A program made the position numbers and the translations under genes. The notes beneath the pieces are model-generated. The model searched no databases. It saw only the letters and a list, made by a program, of their open reading frames with translations, and was not told the DNA's origin. From the NCBI RefSeq assembly GCF_900112345.1, contig NZ_FOLB01000007.1, forward strand, positions 172,334 through 236,333: a stretch of DNA of 64,000 nucleotides, in the 5' to 3' direction. This DNA comes from Nocardioides terrae (lineage in GTDB: Bacteria; Actinomycetota; Actinomycetes; Propionibacteriales; Nocardioidaceae). Below, one piece after another: positions 57,240 to 64,000 of the stretch; the stretch's first letter is position 1, and the number at the start of each line of letters is the position of its first letter.

Positions 57240-57944
57240 ATGTCCCAGGTCGACCCGAGCACCCTGAGCCGTCGACAGCAGATCGTCGAGACCTACCGGA
57301 TCACCAAGCAGGCCGATCCCAGGATCGGTCTCATCCTGCTCGGCTCGTTCATCGTCGGCGCCGTCATCGGCTTCGTCATCTTCTGGGTGCTCCCCGGCAG
57401 CGGCGCGCTCGGCCTGGTCATGTCGATCGTCGGCGCGCTCCTCGGCGGCCTCCTGCTGCTGATGATCGTCTTCGGCCGCCGTGCCCAGCACGCCGCCTAC
57501 AAGCGCCTCGAGGGCCAGCCCGGCGGTGCCGCCGCCGCGCTCACCATGCTGCGCCGCGGCTGGACCACGGAGCCGGCCATCGCGTTCAACAAGCAGCAGG
57601 ACGTCGTCCACCGCGTGGTCGGCCCTCCGGGCATCGTCCTGGTCGGCGAGGGCAACCCCAACCGGCTGCGCCCGCTGCTGATCAGCGAGCGCAAGCGCCA
57701 CGAGCGCGTCCTCTACGAGGTCCCCGTGACCGAGGTGATCGTGGGCGACGGCGAGGGCCAGGTCCCGCTGCCCAAGCTCGTCAAGCACGTGATGAAGCTG
57801 GGCCGCAAGGTCAAGCCCGCCGAGATCACCGACCTGCTCAACCGGCTCAAGGCGATCGACGCGACCCGCGGCAAGGTGCCGCTGCCCAAGGGGCCGATCC
57901 CGACCTCCATGAAGGGCATGCGCGGCAACATGCGCGGCCGCTGA
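57240..57944 (+). CDS. DUF4191 family membrane protein
   Basis: 234 residues. It has two membrane helices (about 31-50 and 56-78) and a basic soluble C-terminal domain (about 95-234) with PPGIVLVGEGNPNRLRPLL, ending MRGNMRGR. The family is conserved in actinobacteria next to lipA. A ribosome site-like GAGAG lies about 10 nt before ATG 57240. It is probably co-transcribed with lipA (48-bp gap). Confidence 0.85.
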   Translation: MSQVDPSTLSRRQQIVETYRITKQADPRIGLILLGSFIVGAVIGFVIFWVLPGSGALGLVMSIVGALLGGLLLLMIVFGRRAQHAAYKRLEGQPGGAAAALTMLRRGWTTEPAIAFNKQQDVVHRVVGPPGIVLVGEGNPNRLRPLLISERKRHERVLYEVPVTEVIVGDGEGQVPLPKLVKHVMKLGRKVKPAEITDLLNRLKAIDATRGKVPLPKGPIPTSMKGMRGNMRGR

Positions 57945-57964
57945 GCGCATCCGCTCCCGACCCT

Positions 57965-58002
57965 TGAGCGCCTCGACCACCCATCGGTGGTCGAGGCGCT
58001 CA
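57965..58002. terminator. Perfect bidirectional hairpin between convergent genes
   Basis: Bases 57965-57981 pair perfectly with 57986-58002 (17 bp, 4-nt loop CATC). It lies between the DUF4191 gene (ending 57944) and the convergent RDD gene (ending 58009) and can terminate both. Confidence 0.85.
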
Positions 58003-58008
58003 GGCGTT

Positions 58009-58422
58009 TCAGGCCCTGCCGGCCAGCCGCCGCCAGGTCGGCAGGTCCACGGTCGCCGTCCCCGCCGCCATGTCGTGCAGGCCACGCCCGTCGGGACGGA
58101 AGATCAGCGGCGGTACGACGACCGCGACCATGATCTGCCGGGCGAAGGAGCGCAGCGGGTCGAGCGGGCGAGGGTCGCCGTCGACCCGCACCGTGCGCAG
58201 CCGCGTGGCGAGCTTGCCGAACGACCCGCCGGCCAGGGTCGTCAGCACCGCCGACTCCACGACGTAGGCGATCAGGACGTAGAACTGCTCGGCTCCGCCC
58301 TGGGACGTGTAGTCGTCCCAGCCGACGAGGAACACCACGACGAGGATCGACGCCAGCCAGTCGACGAGCAGCGCGACGGCACGGCGGGCCCAGGACGCGG
58401 TGGGGAAGGTCGGGTCGGTCAC
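58009..58422 (-). CDS. RDD family membrane protein
   Basis: 137 residues from GTG 58422; a TTG at 58431 would add three. The RDD core has [18 protein letters not shown] near the start and the [14 protein letters not shown] motif. Three hydrophobic segments follow. No ribosome site is evident. A minus-strand TAGGCT 8 nt before the GTG hints at a leaderless start. RDD proteins are possible transporters of unknown substrate. Confidence 0.8.
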   Translation of the reverse strand: MTDPTFPTASWARRAVALLVDWLASILVVVFLVGWDDYTSQGGAEQFYVLIAYVVESAVLTTLAGGSFGKLATRLRTVRVDGDPRPLDPLRSFARQIMVAVVVPPLIFRPDGRGLHDMAAGTATVDLPTWRRLAGRA

Positions 58423-58487
58423 GGGCGGCAAGCCTAGAGGAGGCGGTCCGGGCCTCGGAGTCTCCCCTCGACCGGGCCGGTGCGTTT

Positions 58488-58525
58488 GTTACACGCCCGA
58501 AACACGAGGGCAACGCTGGGAAATC
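58488..58525 (+). promoter_or_regulatory. GlnR-type operator upstream of the type III glutamine synthetase
   Basis: GTTAC (58488-58492), 6 nt, GAAAC (58499-58503) is a perfect match to the actinobacterial GlnR half-site pair gTnAc-N6-GaAAc. Two further, weaker elements GCAAC (58510-58514) and AAATC (58521-58525) follow at the same 6-nt spacing. TAGCGT at 58535-58540 is a plausible -10, about 50 bp before the ATG, so GlnR would sit over the -35 region as an activator. Confidence 0.7.
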
Positions 58526-58598
58526 TTGCCGCCGTAGCGTCCGTCCCGACGCCGGCACGACCCCGATGCGGCCGGCGCGTCGATGCGAGGAGCAGCAG

Positions 58599-60776
58599 AT
58601 GACCGCGAACGCCGTACGCCTGGGCGCGATCCGCGAGATCGGGTGCAACGTGGCCCCGACCCCGTTCTTCGACGCAGCCGAGGAGACCGGCGCCATCTTC
58701 GGCGAGAACGTCTTCAGCCTCTCGGTGATGCAGAGGCGGCTCCCGAAGTCGGTCTACCGGTCCGTCGCGGCCACCATCGAGAGGGGCGAGCGGCTCGACC
58801 CCAACGTCGCCGACATCGTCGCCTCGGCGATGAAGGACTGGGCGATGGAGAAGGGCGTCACGCACTACGCCCACGTCTTCTACCCGCTCACCGGCCTGAC
58901 CGCCGAGAAGCACGACTCCTTCCTCGAGCCGGTCGGCGACGGCACCGCGATCTGGGAGTTCCAGGGCAAGACCCTCGTCCAGGGCGAGCCGGACGCCTCC
59001 TCGTTCCCCAACGGTGGCATCCGTGCGACCTTCGAGGCGCGCGGCTACACCGGGTGGGACGTCCAGTCCCCGGCGTACATCCTGGAGAACCCGAACGGCA
59101 ACACCCTCTGCATCCCGACGATCTTCGTCTCGATGACCGGTGAGGCCCTCGACCACAAGACCCCGCTGCTGCGCTCGCAGTCGGCGATGTCTGAGCAGGC
59201 CCGCCGGGTGCTCGCCCTCTTCGGCCACCGGCAGATCGACAACGTCGTGTCCTACTGCGGCCCCGAGCAGGAGTACTTCCTGGTCGACAGCTCGTTCGTC
59301 AACCTGCGCCCCGACGTGCTCAACGCCGGTCGCACCCTGTTCGGCGCGAGGCCTCCGAAGGGGCAGGAGTTCGACGACCACTACTTCGGCGCCATCCCCG
59401 AGCGCGTGCTGGGCTTCATGCACGACACCGAGCGCGCGCTCCTCAAGCTCGGGATCCCGGCCAAGACCCGCCACAACGAGGTCGCCCCGGGCCAGTTCGA
59501 GATCGCGCCGGTCTTCGAGCGCGCAAACCTCGCCTCCGACCACCAGCAGCTGCTGATGTCGACCTTCAAGGCGATCGCGAAGAAGCATGGCTTCGAGTGC
59601 CTCTTCCACGAAAAGCCGTTCGCCGGCGTCAACGGCTCCGGGAAGCACGTCAACTTCTCCTTCGGCAACGCCAACCAGGGCAACCTGCTGAACCCGGGCG
59701 ACAACCCCCACGACAACGCGCAGTTCCTGGTCTTCTGCGCGGCGATCGTCCGGGCCGTCCACCTCCACGGCGGCCTGCTGCGCCTGTCGATCGCGTCGGC
59801 GAGCAACGACCACCGGCTGGGCGCCAACGAGGCTCCGCCGGCGATCATCTCGATCTTCCTCGGCGAGCAGCTCACCGACGTGTTCGAGCAGATCCGCAAC
59901 GGTGGCGCGACGTCGTCGAAGCAGAAGGGCGCGCTCTCGGTCGGCGTCGACACCCTCCCCGACCTGACGAAGGACGCGGGCGACCGCAACCGCACCTCGC
60001 CGTTCGCCTTCACCGGCAACCGCTTCGAGTTTCGGGCGGCCGGGTCCAACCAGACCGTCGCCGCCCCGATGGTCGTCATCAACACGATCATGGCCGAGGC
60101 CCTGGACTACGCCGCGACCGAGCTCGAGGCCGCTGTCGCGTCGGGCACCGACTTCAACGACGCCGTGCAGCAGCTGCTGGCGAAGATCATGGAGACCCAC
60201 GGCGCTGCGATCTTCGACGGCAACGGCTACTCCTCGGAGTGGCACGAGGAGGCCGCCGTACGCGGGCTGAAGAACCTCCGGACGACGGTCGACGCGCTCC
60301 CCGAGTGGACCAGCGCCGAGACCAAGGCGCTCTTCACCAAGTACGCCGTGCTCAGCGAGGCCGAGCTGGAGTCGCGCTACGAGGTCGGTCTCGAGCAGTA
60401 CGTCATGGCGATCAACGTCGAGGCCAACCTCACCGAGGGGATGGCGCAGACCACGATCCTCCCGGCCGCGCTCCGTCACCAGACCGAGCTCGCCGGCAAC
60501 GTCGCGGCGCTGACGGCTGCCGGTGTCGACGCCGATCGGACGGACCTCCTGGCCGTCACCGAGCTCGTCGGCGAACTGCGCGGTGCGATCGCCGGGCTGC
60601 GGGCCGCGAAGGCGGCCGCCCACGACCACGAGGGCATCGCCGAGGCGGCGTACCACCGCGACGTGGTGCTCCCGGCGATGACGAAGGTGCGCGCGGCCGC
60701 CGATGCTCTCGAGGGCGTCGTGGCCGACGACCTGTGGTCTCTGCCGACCTACCAGGAGATGCTCTTCATCCGATGA
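58599..60776 (+). CDS. glnN: Glutamine synthetase type III
   Basis: 725 residues, the size of GSIII (about 700-730). It forms glutamine from glutamate, ammonia and ATP. Motifs are [18 protein letters not shown] at the N-terminus, [19 protein letters not shown] in the ATP site, and [14 protein letters not shown]. The start ATG 58599 has GCGAGGAG about 6-8 nt upstream. The residues before it (from 58566) are not family-like. A GlnR-type box precedes it, and type I glnA follows. Confidence 0.94.
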   Translation: MTANAVRLGAIREIGCNVAPTPFFDAAEETGAIFGENVFSLSVMQRRLPKSVYRSVAATIERGERLDPNVADIVASAMKDWAMEKGVTHYAHVFYPLTGLTAEKHDSFLEPVGDGTAIWEFQGKTLVQGEPDASSFPNGGIRATFEARGYTGWDVQSPAYILENPNGNTLCIPTIFVSMTGEALDHKTPLLRSQSAMSEQARRVLALFGHRQIDNVVSYCGPEQEYFLVDSSFVNLRPDVLNAGRTLFGARPPKGQEFDDHYFGAIPERVLGFMHDTERALLKLGIPAKTRHNEVAPGQFEIAPVFERANLASDHQQLLMSTFKAIAKKHGFECLFHEKPFAGVNGSGKHVNFSFGNANQGNLLNPGDNPHDNAQFLVFCAAIVRAVHLHGGLLRLSIASASNDHRLGANEAPPAIISIFLGEQLTDVFEQIRNGGATSSKQKGALSVGVDTLPDLTKDAGDRNRTSPFAFTGNRFEFRAAGSNQTVAAPMVVINTIMAEALDYAATELEAAVASGTDFNDAVQQLLAKIMETHGAAIFDGNGYSSEWHEEAAVRGLKNLRTTVDALPEWTSAETKALFTKYAVLSEAELESRYEVGLEQYVMAINVEANLTEGMAQTTILPAALRHQTELAGNVAALTAAGVDADRTDLLAVTELVGELRGAIAGLRAAKAAAHDHEGIAEAAYHRDVVLPAMTKVRAAADALEGVVADDLWSLPTYQEMLFIR

Positions 60777-60888
60777 CCCCGACCGGTCCATCCGGCGTCC
60801 CACCGGACGCACGATGGTGTCGGCCGCTCTCCCAGCCCGTGTAGTTTTCAGCAGAGTCATCCGCCCCCGGCTTCACCAAGGAGAAGGC

Positions 60889-62313
60889 GTGTTCACCACC
60901 AGCGACGAGCTGTTCAAGTTCATCAAGGACGAGGGTGTCGAGTTCATCGACATCCGGTTCGTGGACCTTCCCGGCATCATGCAGCACTTCACGGTGCCCG
61001 TCGGTTCCTTCGGCCCGGAGGTGTTCGAGAACGGCCTGGCCTTCGACGGGTCCTCGATCCGCGGGTTCCAGACCATCGACCAGTCCGACATGGCGCTCTT
61101 CCCGGACGTCACCACCGCGTTCGTCGACCCGTTCCGCGCGGCCAAGACGCTGGCGCTGAACTTCTTCGTGCACGACCCGATCACCGGCGAGGCCTACAGC
61201 CGCGACCCGCGCAACATCGCCCGCAAGGCGCTCGCCTACCTGTCGACGACAGGCATCGGCGACACCGCGTACTTCGCGCCCGAGGCGGAGTTCTACATCT
61301 TCGACAACGTGAAGTTCGAGACGAAGCAGAACACCGGCTTCTACGAGATCAACTCCTACGCGGGCGCCTGGAACACCGGCGACTCCTTCGAGAAGGACAA
61401 CCGCGGCTACAAGGTCCGCTACAAGGGCGGCTACTTCCCCGTCTCCCCCACCGACCACTTCGCCGACCTGCGCGACGTGATGGTCAAGAACCTCGAGAAC
61501 GTCGGCCTCGTCGTCGAGCGCGCTCACCACGAGGTCGGCACCGCCGGCCAGGCGGAGATCAACTACCGCTTCGACACGCTGCTCAAGGCGGCGGACGACG
61601 TCATGAAGTTCAAGTACATCATCCGCAACACCGCCTGGGAGGCCGGCAAGACGGTCACCTTCATGCCCAAGCCGATCTTCGGCGACAACGGCTCGGGCAT
61701 GCACGTGCACCAGTCGATCTGGAACGGCGGCGAGCCGCTCTTCTACGACGAGGCCGGGTACGGCGGCCTGTCGGACCTCGCCCGCTGGTACATCGGCGGC
61801 ATCCTCAAGCACGCGCCCGCGCTGCTGGCCTTCACCAACCCGACCGTGAACTCGTTCCACCGCCTGGTGCCGGGCTTCGAGGCGCCGATCTCGCTGGTCT
61901 ACTCCTCGCGCAACCGCTCCGCGGCGCTCCGCATCCCGATCACCGGCTCCAACCCGAAGGCCAAGCGGATCGAAGCGCGGTTCCCGGACCCGTCCTCGAA
62001 CCCCTACCTCGCCTTCTCGGCCCTGCTGCTCGCCGGCATCGACGGCATCCAGAACAAGATCGAGCCGCCCGCGCCGGTCGACAAGGACATCTACGAGCTC
62101 CCGCCGGACGAGATGGCCGAGATCAACCAGGTCCCGACCTCGCTGGGCGCCGTCCTCGACGCACTCGAGGCCGACAAGGACTTCCTCACGGTCGGCGACG
62201 TGTTCACGCCGGACCTGCTCGACACCTGGATCGACTTCAAGAAGACCAACGAGATCCTGCCCGTGCAGCTGCGTCCGCACCCGCACGAGTTCGAGCTCTA
62301 CTACGACATCTAA
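60889..62313 (+). CDS. glnA: Glutamine synthetase type I
   Basis: 474 residues, a GSI-beta type with its adenylylation site Y402 in [10 protein letters not shown]. Other motifs are [36 protein letters not shown] and [12 protein letters not shown] 60889 has AAGGAGAAGG directly upstream. The adenylylation site suggests control by GlnE, not visible here. A terminator follows. Confidence 0.96.
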   Translation: MFTTSDELFKFIKDEGVEFIDIRFVDLPGIMQHFTVPVGSFGPEVFENGLAFDGSSIRGFQTIDQSDMALFPDVTTAFVDPFRAAKTLALNFFVHDPITGEAYSRDPRNIARKALAYLSTTGIGDTAYFAPEAEFYIFDNVKFETKQNTGFYEINSYAGAWNTGDSFEKDNRGYKVRYKGGYFPVSPTDHFADLRDVMVKNLENVGLVVERAHHEVGTAGQAEINYRFDTLLKAADDVMKFKYIIRNTAWEAGKTVTFMPKPIFGDNGSGMHVHQSIWNGGEPLFYDEAGYGGLSDLARWYIGGILKHAPALLAFTNPTVNSFHRLVPGFEAPISLVYSSRNRSAALRIPITGSNPKAKRIEARFPDPSSNPYLAFSALLLAGIDGIQNKIEPPAPVDKDIYELPPDEMAEINQVPTSLGAVLDALEADKDFLTVGDVFTPDLLDTWIDFKKTNEILPVQLRPHPHEFELYYDI

Positions 62314-62379
62314 CCGGGCCTCTGGCTGTGGTCGTTCAACAACGCCGAACAACCACGAAGAACAGCCGCTGACCTGCAG

Positions 62380-62419
62380 AAACGCCGCCGCGCGACCTTT
62401 TGGTCGCTCGGCGGCGTTT
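62380..62419 (+). terminator. Hairpin terminator of glnA
   Basis: Bases 62380-62397 pair with 62402-62419 (18 bp, one mismatch) around a TTTT loop. It lies 67 bp after the glnA stop. A T-rich end (TTTG) follows. Confidence 0.82.
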
Positions 62420-62705
62420 GCTGTTGGTAGCCGCTCGTCTGTTACAAATCCGGTACAAATCTCAGACGCGCCACCTCTTGGCGCACGGTTCGCCTGGCTC
62501 CGATCGGGTAGGTCGCCACAGCGGTCTCGACCTGGGTCCGTTGCCCGAGCCACGAGCGTGGCATCGCACCGTTCGGCGACCACCACCGCGAGTCCCGAGT
62601 CAGCTCGCTGCCACATCACTTGCATCTGCATGATCGCTCCGGTGCCTCCGCCGGACATAGGTGCCTGTAGACCGAATCCCCGTCAACGCCGCAAGGAGGG
62701 GCTTG
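62420..62705. other. Gene-free region between glnA terminator and the integrative-element genes
   Basis: 286 bp with no supported gene. It holds the phased repeat at 62443-62461 (listed separately) and the ribosome site AAGGAGGGG at 62692-62700 for the HTH gene. I see no tRNA-like fold that could be an attachment site. Base composition drops compared with the rest (more A and T), as expected of acquired DNA. Confidence 0.5.
62443..62461 (+). repeat. Helically phased direct repeat, TACAAATC twice
   Basis: TACAAATC occurs at 62443-62450 and 62454-62461, a spacing of 11 bp (about one helical turn), just after the glnA terminator. Such pairs can be excisionase or integrase arm sites; direct evidence is absent. 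Confidence 0.55.
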
Positions 62706-62981
62706 ATGATGGCAACGAACTCGAACGTGCCGGCTGTGGAACCGGGAATCTTTGGGCCGCGGCGTCGCGGAGACCGCGGAAGCCGGGCACCCAGGCTGGT
62801 CGAGGCCCAAGAGCTGTGGGACATCGACGATGTCGCTTCCTACCTTGGCGTGACCAAGCAGACCATCTACTCCTGGCGGACGACAGGTTACGGCCCGGCC
62901 GGCTTCCGTGTCGGCAAGCACCTGCGCTGGCGGGCAGCAACCGTGATCAATTGGACCGTGCGACTCGAGGAGAATCGATGA
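62706..62981 (+). CDS. Excisionase-like helix-turn-helix protein
   Basis: 91 residues. The C-terminal half reads LWDIDDVASYLGVTKQTIYSWRTTGYGPAGFRVG, a MerR-like HTH_17 domain. Such small proteins beside a tyrosine integrase act as excisionase/recombination directionality factors. AAGGAGGGG lies 6 nt before ATG 62706 (ATG 62709 is alternative). It precedes the integrase remnant and is the start of the mobile-element block. Confidence 0.8.
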   Translation: MMATNSNVPAVEPGIFGPRRRGDRGSRAPRLVEAQELWDIDDVASYLGVTKQTIYSWRTTGYGPAGFRVGKHLRWRAATVINWTVRLEENR

Positions 62982-63100
62982 TCCCGACAGGCCATCAGCC
63001 TGACCCGGAATCGACTCCATCGCCACCAGCGAGCAGATGCTCATCAGCATGGTTGGTCACCCGGTCCGACGCTGTCGAGGACTGCCATGGCAAGTATTAG
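62978..63100 (+). CDS. Small ORF coupled to the HTH gene (40 aa)
   Basis: ATGA overlap: its ATG (62978) shares 4 bases with the HTH gene stop, and GAGGAG lies 4-6 nt upstream. The 40-residue product starts MIPTGHQPDPESTPSPP and ends VEDCHGKY, with two Cys residues. Its 3' end overlaps the integrase start by 14 bp. No family recognised. It may be a real peptide or only a device coupling translation into the integrase. Confidence 0.4.
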   Translation: MIPTGHQPDPESTPSPPASRCSSAWLVTRSDAVEDCHGKY

Positions 63101-63641
63101 CCCTGGGAGACCATCCGACGACGGCAGCCCTCGTTACGTCGTCAACTACCGAGATCCCGAGGGGCGGCAGCGTCGTAAGACCTTCCGACGCAAGGCCGAG
63201 GCGGTTGCGTTCCGCAACACGGTCGAGGCGGACAAGCTTCGTGGAACCTACCTTGATGTCGACGCCGGCAGGATCTCGTTTCGCGCCTATGCCGAGGAGT
63301 GGCTCGACAGTCGGACCTTCAGTCCGCTGACATACGAGGCGACCGAATTGCGACTCAGGCTCCATGTGTTCCCGACGCTAGGACACCTCGAGCTGCGACA
63401 GATCAAGCCGTCGACCATCCAGAAGCTCCTACGATCGATGGAGATGGCCGAGACCTACCGGCGCGTCATCTTCTCTAACGTGTCTGCCATCTTCTCGGCT
63501 GCGGTCGACGACGACATGATCGCCAAGAATCCGTGCAAAGCGAGTTCAGTGACAAGGCCCGCAACGTCGCGCCGCAAGGTGGTGCCTTGGCCGACCGAGT
63601 GGGTCTCCGCCATGCACGACGCGCTTCCGCCCCAGTACTGA
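63087..63641 (+). pseudogene. Tyrosine-type integrase, truncated before the catalytic domain by an IS3-family element
   Basis: 184 residues remain. An arm-type DNA-binding segment (about 1-65; GSPRYVVNYRDPEGRQRRKTFRRK) is followed by the SAM-like core-binding domain (about 65-165; SFRAYAEEWLDSRTFSPLTYEAT). The Arg-His-x-x-Arg and Tyr catalytic region is missing. After LPPQY the frame enters IS sequence, and the TGA stop (63639-63641) is made by the IS tip. It cannot catalyse recombination. Confidence 0.85.
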
Positions 63642-64000
63642 ATCGCGCTGGGTTTCGTTCCTATGCGTTCCCTTGGCCAGCAAGTGCCGGCCGGGATGAT
63701 TCATGGGCAGCGTAGTACGCCGCCTCGACCTCGAGCGGGGTCCTCATGTCGAGCTCCCCGTGCAGGCGCTGGTTGTTCCACCACCACACGTACTCCAAGG
63801 TCGCGAGCTCGACCTGCTCGATCGTGCGCCACGGTCCTCGTCGCCGGATCAGCTCGGTCTTGTAGAGCCCGTTGACCGCCTCGGCGAGCGCGTTATCAAA
63901 GGAGTCACCGACGGTCCCGGTCGACGGCCTCGCGCCGAGCTCGCCGATCCGGTCCGTGTAAACGATCGAGAGGTAGTTCGACCCGTGGTCGGCGTGATGG
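63639..64000 (-). mobile_element. IS3-family insertion sequence, partial (one end in window)
   Basis: The tip begins TGAATCGCGCTGGGTTTCG, similar to the TGAACCGCCCCGGG-type ends of actinobacterial IS3 elements. The 3' end of a transposase reads in from the right edge on the minus strand. The other end, target duplication and orfA are beyond 64000. Confidence 0.8.
63661..64000 (-). CDS. IS3-family transposase, C-terminal part (5' end outside window)
   Basis: 112 residues are visible before TAG (63663-63661 on the minus strand). The DDE-domain end reads HHADHGSNYLSIVYTDRI, GDSFDNALAEAVNGLYKTEL (catalytic Glu) and YVWWWNNQRLHGEL, all typical of IS3 orfB (rve domain). The frame is intact to the window edge, so the element may be active. 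It is the agent that broke the integrase. Confidence 0.92.
   Translation of the reverse strand, partial: HHADHGSNYLSIVYTDRIGELGARPSTGTVGDSFDNALAEAVNGLYKTELIRRRGPWRTIEQVELATLEYVWWWNNQRLHGELDMRTPLEVEAAYYAAHESSRPALAGQGNA

Noticed and set aside
58434..62658. Two long minus-strand frames antisense to the glutamine synthetase genes
   Set aside because: Shadows of glnN and glnA; no start signals or domains.
62314..62705. A tRNA gene as integration target
   Set aside because: I could not fold any stretch into a cloverleaf with a CCA-type end or a T-loop consensus.

Overview
The window looks like the chromosome of a high-GC actinobacterium (Actinomycetota). Evidence: very GC-rich codons throughout, many GTG/TTG starts, start codons lying only 6-7 nt after a TAnnnT -10 element (leaderless genes), a GAAC-N4-GTTC LexA box, PafBC-type promoter motifs, and actinobacterial markers (DUF3046 beside recA, ClgR, DUF4191, an Lhr helicase of about 1,500 residues, a GlnR-type box, an F420-type LLM oxidoreductase, two-lipoyl-domain SucB). 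A Nocardioides-like genus is my best guess; this is inference. No rRNA, tRNA or CRISPR was recognised.

Layout. 1-6.3 kb: end of a GntR regulator, a MacS/NarL-type two-component pair, a zinc alcohol dehydrogenase and a kinase-aminotransferase fusion. 6.3-11.4 kb: glyA facing a sulfite-assimilation operon (siroheme/4Fe-4S sulfite reductase, cysH, sirohydrochlorin chelatase) preceded by a cysteine-containing leader peptide. 11.4-15.7 kb: a repeat array, then DUF3046 and the overlapping operon recA-recX-ppk2-HipA-like kinase-DUF3037 on the minus strand. 15.8-28.4 kb: an ABC-2 exporter, an APC permease, a MocR regulator, a degenerate secreted HAD protein, lhr-nei and a membrane protein. 28.4-41.9 kb: clgR, cinA, a large secreted nuclease, pgsA, rimO, a RodZ-like protein, ftsK, RNase J and dapA, the usual actinobacterial neighbourhood but with the nuclease wedged between pgsA and cinA. 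41.9-49.8 kb: LLM oxidoreductase, DinB-like protein, ChaA antiporter, folA-thyA, phzF, an AzgA purine permease, gcvT. 49.8-58.4 kb: pepA, sucB, an SDR protein, lipB, lipA, DUF4191, RDD. 58.5-62.3 kb: two glutamine synthetases (type III behind a GlnR-like box, and type I). 62.4-64 kb: remains of an integrative element (excisionase-like HTH gene, 40-codon ORF, integrase cut by an IS3-family element running off the window).

How the genes connect. LipB and LipA make the lipoyl groups carried by SucB, whose pathway shares the cofactor with the glycine cleavage system of GcvT; GlyA, GcvT, ThyA and FolA circulate one-carbon folates. CbiX supplies ferrochelated siroheme for the sulfite reductase and CysH supplies its sulfite. 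The recA operon, Lhr and Nei form a DNA-damage theme, with promoter motifs for both LexA and PafBC. The most unusual items are the damage-promoter-driven recA operon carrying PPK2 and a HipA-like kinase, the His-rich HAD pseudo-phosphatase, the inverted 22-bp repeat array, the leader peptide, and the IS-truncated integrase whose stop codon is supplied by the IS tip.
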